A stretch of 64,000 nt of DNA from Yeosuana aromativorans (GTDB lineage Bacteria; Bacteroidota; Bacteroidia; Flavobacteriales; Flavobacteriaceae), in NCBI RefSeq assembly GCF_014646655.1, contig NZ_BMNR01000007.1, positions 1 through 64,000 of the forward strand, written 5' to 3'. How positions within the stretch are numbered: the stretch's first letter is position 1; every line of letters begins with the position of its first letter. Positions 63,052-64,000 of this stretch are shown piece by piece. Below the pieces are notes generated by a model, which saw only the letters and a list, made by a program, of their open reading frames with translations, made no database searches and was not told where the DNA came from. Both the position numbers and the translations under genes were made by a program.

Positions 63052-63762
63052 TTATTTGTTGAAATTTAGTTTGGTAATAACGATGAAAAACACAGCTATA
63101 CTCAAAAAATAGATAATATCCCGGCTATCCAAAACACCACGGCTCATACTTTTAAAATGGTAGCTCATACCTAATTCTTCAATAAACGTACTGGATGTGA
63201 CATCAGCCAAACCATCAAATCCTATGTAAAACAAAAAACAAATGGAGATGGCTATTAAAAACGCTACAATTTGGTTTTCTGATATGGTTGATGCAAAAAC
63301 TCCAATGGCCGTGTATGATGCAATTAAAAATAACAATCCAAAATAAGAACCCAGTGTACTGCCAACGTCAAGATTGCCTGTTGGATTTCCCAATTGGTAA
63401 ACGGTATACACGTAAAGAAGGGTGGGCAACAAGGCAATGATGATTAAAATGAGCGCACCGAAATACTTACCTAGAACAATGTGCAATTTTGAAATAGGCT
63501 TGGTGACCAATAATTCTAAAGTGCCTTGTTTTTTCTCATCAGAAAAACTGCGCATGGTTACGGCTGGAATTAAAAACATCAAAATCCAAGGGGCAATTAA
63601 AAAGAATGAGGATAAGTCTGCAAAACCATAATCCAATATATTGAAATCACCTTTAAATACCCACAAAAACAAACCATTGAGCAATAAAAAAATGGCAATG
63701 ACCATATACCCAATGGGCGATGAAAAAAAGGTGTTTATTTCTTTTCTTAAAATAGCAAACAT
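63052..63762 (-). CDS. gldF: Gliding motility ABC transporter permease GldF
   Basis: 236 aa, six membrane helices of an ABC-2-type permease. Start FAILRKEINTFFSSPIGYMV; PAVTMRSFSDEKKQGTLELL and TKPISKLHIVLGKYFGALIL are typical. GldF with GldA (ATPase, not in the window) and GldG forms the gliding ABC transporter. The protein is of normal length for GldF. It precedes the unknown gene and gldG on the same strand. Confidence 0.92.
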   Translation of the reverse strand: MFAILRKEINTFFSSPIGYMVIAIFLLLNGLFLWVFKGDFNILDYGFADLSSFFLIAPWILMFLIPAVTMRSFSDEKKQGTLELLVTKPISKLHIVLGKYFGALILIIIALLPTLLYVYTVYQLGNPTGNLDVGSTLGSYFGLLFLIASYTAIGVFASTISENQIVAFLIAISICFLFYIGFDGLADVTSSTFIEELGMSYHFKSMSRGVLDSRDIIYFLSIAVFFIVITKLNFNK

Positions 63763-63794
63763 GTATTCTTTTTAAGGTAAATCATTAAAATTTG

Positions 63795-64000
63795 TTACTT
63801 AAGCGATTCAATTTTGTCAACACTCCAAGCTTCTGGTTTTGCATTAAATAATGGTTTGGTTTGAGACCAAACGGTTTTAAATAATTCAGATTGCCGGTAC
63901 TGTTCCAAATCGCTTTCAGAGTCCCAATAACTATAGGTGAAAAAAATAGTTGGGTCCTTTTTATCCCTGTAAAGCTCCAATAGCTGGCAACCTTTAAAAT
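63795..64000 (-). CDS. Antibiotic-biosynthesis-monooxygenase-like (ABM) protein, C-terminal part
   Basis: The reading frame enters from the right edge and ends at 63795, so only the last 68 codons or so are visible. The sequence GCQLLELYRDKKDPTIFFTY, SYWDSESDLEQYRQSELFKT and VWSQTKPLFNAKPEAWSVDK follows the ABM/quinol-monooxygenase dimeric beta-barrel pattern (G..LELYRD..DP..F..YE.W.S...L..Y..S..F). Such proteins are cofactorless monooxygenases or small binding proteins. It lies 32 bp upstream of gldF, but no functional link is known. Confidence 0.7.
   Translation of the reverse strand, partial: FKGCQLLELYRDKKDPTIFFTYSYWDSESDLEQYRQSELFKTVWSQTKPLFNAKPEAWSVDKIESLK

Overview
The window is an AT-rich chromosomal segment from a gliding marine-type flavobacterium (Bacteroidota, most likely Flavobacteriaceae). 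This rests on the sprC-sprD-sprB-sprF gliding-adhesin locus, gldF/gldG, several type IX secretion (T9SS) sorting domains, a SusC/SusD pair, LytTR and Crp/Fnr regulators, and promoters of the Bacteroidota type (TTG, about 19 bp, TAnnTTTG). No tRNA, rRNA, insertion sequence, prophage or CRISPR array was seen. The single RNA gene recognised is the SRP 4.5S-type RNA. Both ends cut genes: nagB-like at the left and an antibiotic-biosynthesis-monooxygenase-like gene at the right.

Layout. 1-4.3 kb (minus): an amino-sugar/glycan operon (sugar nucleotidyltransferase, secreted GH31 glycosidase, FucP/NagP-type MFS permease, NagB start) preceded by twin palindromic operators. 4.6-10.3 kb: a duplicated VOC-like protein, a tricorn-type S41 protease lipoprotein, then three secreted proteins including a seven-repeat T9SS cargo. 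10.4-18.2 kb: a LytS/LytTR two-component system divergent from a SusC/SusD pair and an esterase lipoprotein. 18.2-20.9 kb: a large T9SS type B protein. 21.6-27.3 kb: a small beta-barrel protein, a Crp/Fnr regulator and an envelope/stress cluster (PepSY-like, lipoprotein, YceI, four-TM protein, Hsp20-like, secreted proteins). 27.6-42.3 kb: a beta-helix protein, then sprCDBF. 42.5-46.6 kb: proC-proB, an MFS transporter, glutaminyl cyclase. 46.7-52.3 kb: SRP RNA, an SDR, a transaldolase-like aldolase, a thioredoxin-fold lipoprotein without CxxC, an ABC-F ATPase, DUF2007, a cold-shock protein. 52.4-55.6 kb: tandem M28 peptidases and DUF3108. 55.8-58.9 kb: a universal stress protein and a DsrE/DsrE-like/TsdA-like sulfur module. 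59.1-64 kb: DUF4870, dnaN, and gldF and gldG with an extra gene between them.

The most interesting new signal is regulatory. Two near-identical 16-bp palindromes (TGCTAYTTAAGTAGYA) lie just downstream of the Crp/Fnr gene, and each is centred exactly 29.5 bp before a -7-like element. This is the geometry of a class II Crp/Fnr activator site and suggests a local regulon covering the envelope/stress cluster. Other points for a second look are the TsdA/DsrE sulfur module, an ABC-F protein in which one whole composite ATP site looks decayed, a SprD-like protein joining a PorP/SprF barrel to a long coiled coil and a SPOR-like end, the gene between gldF and gldG, and a seven-fold 62-residue T9SS repeat protein. 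All functional calls come from reading the sequence; no database search was run.
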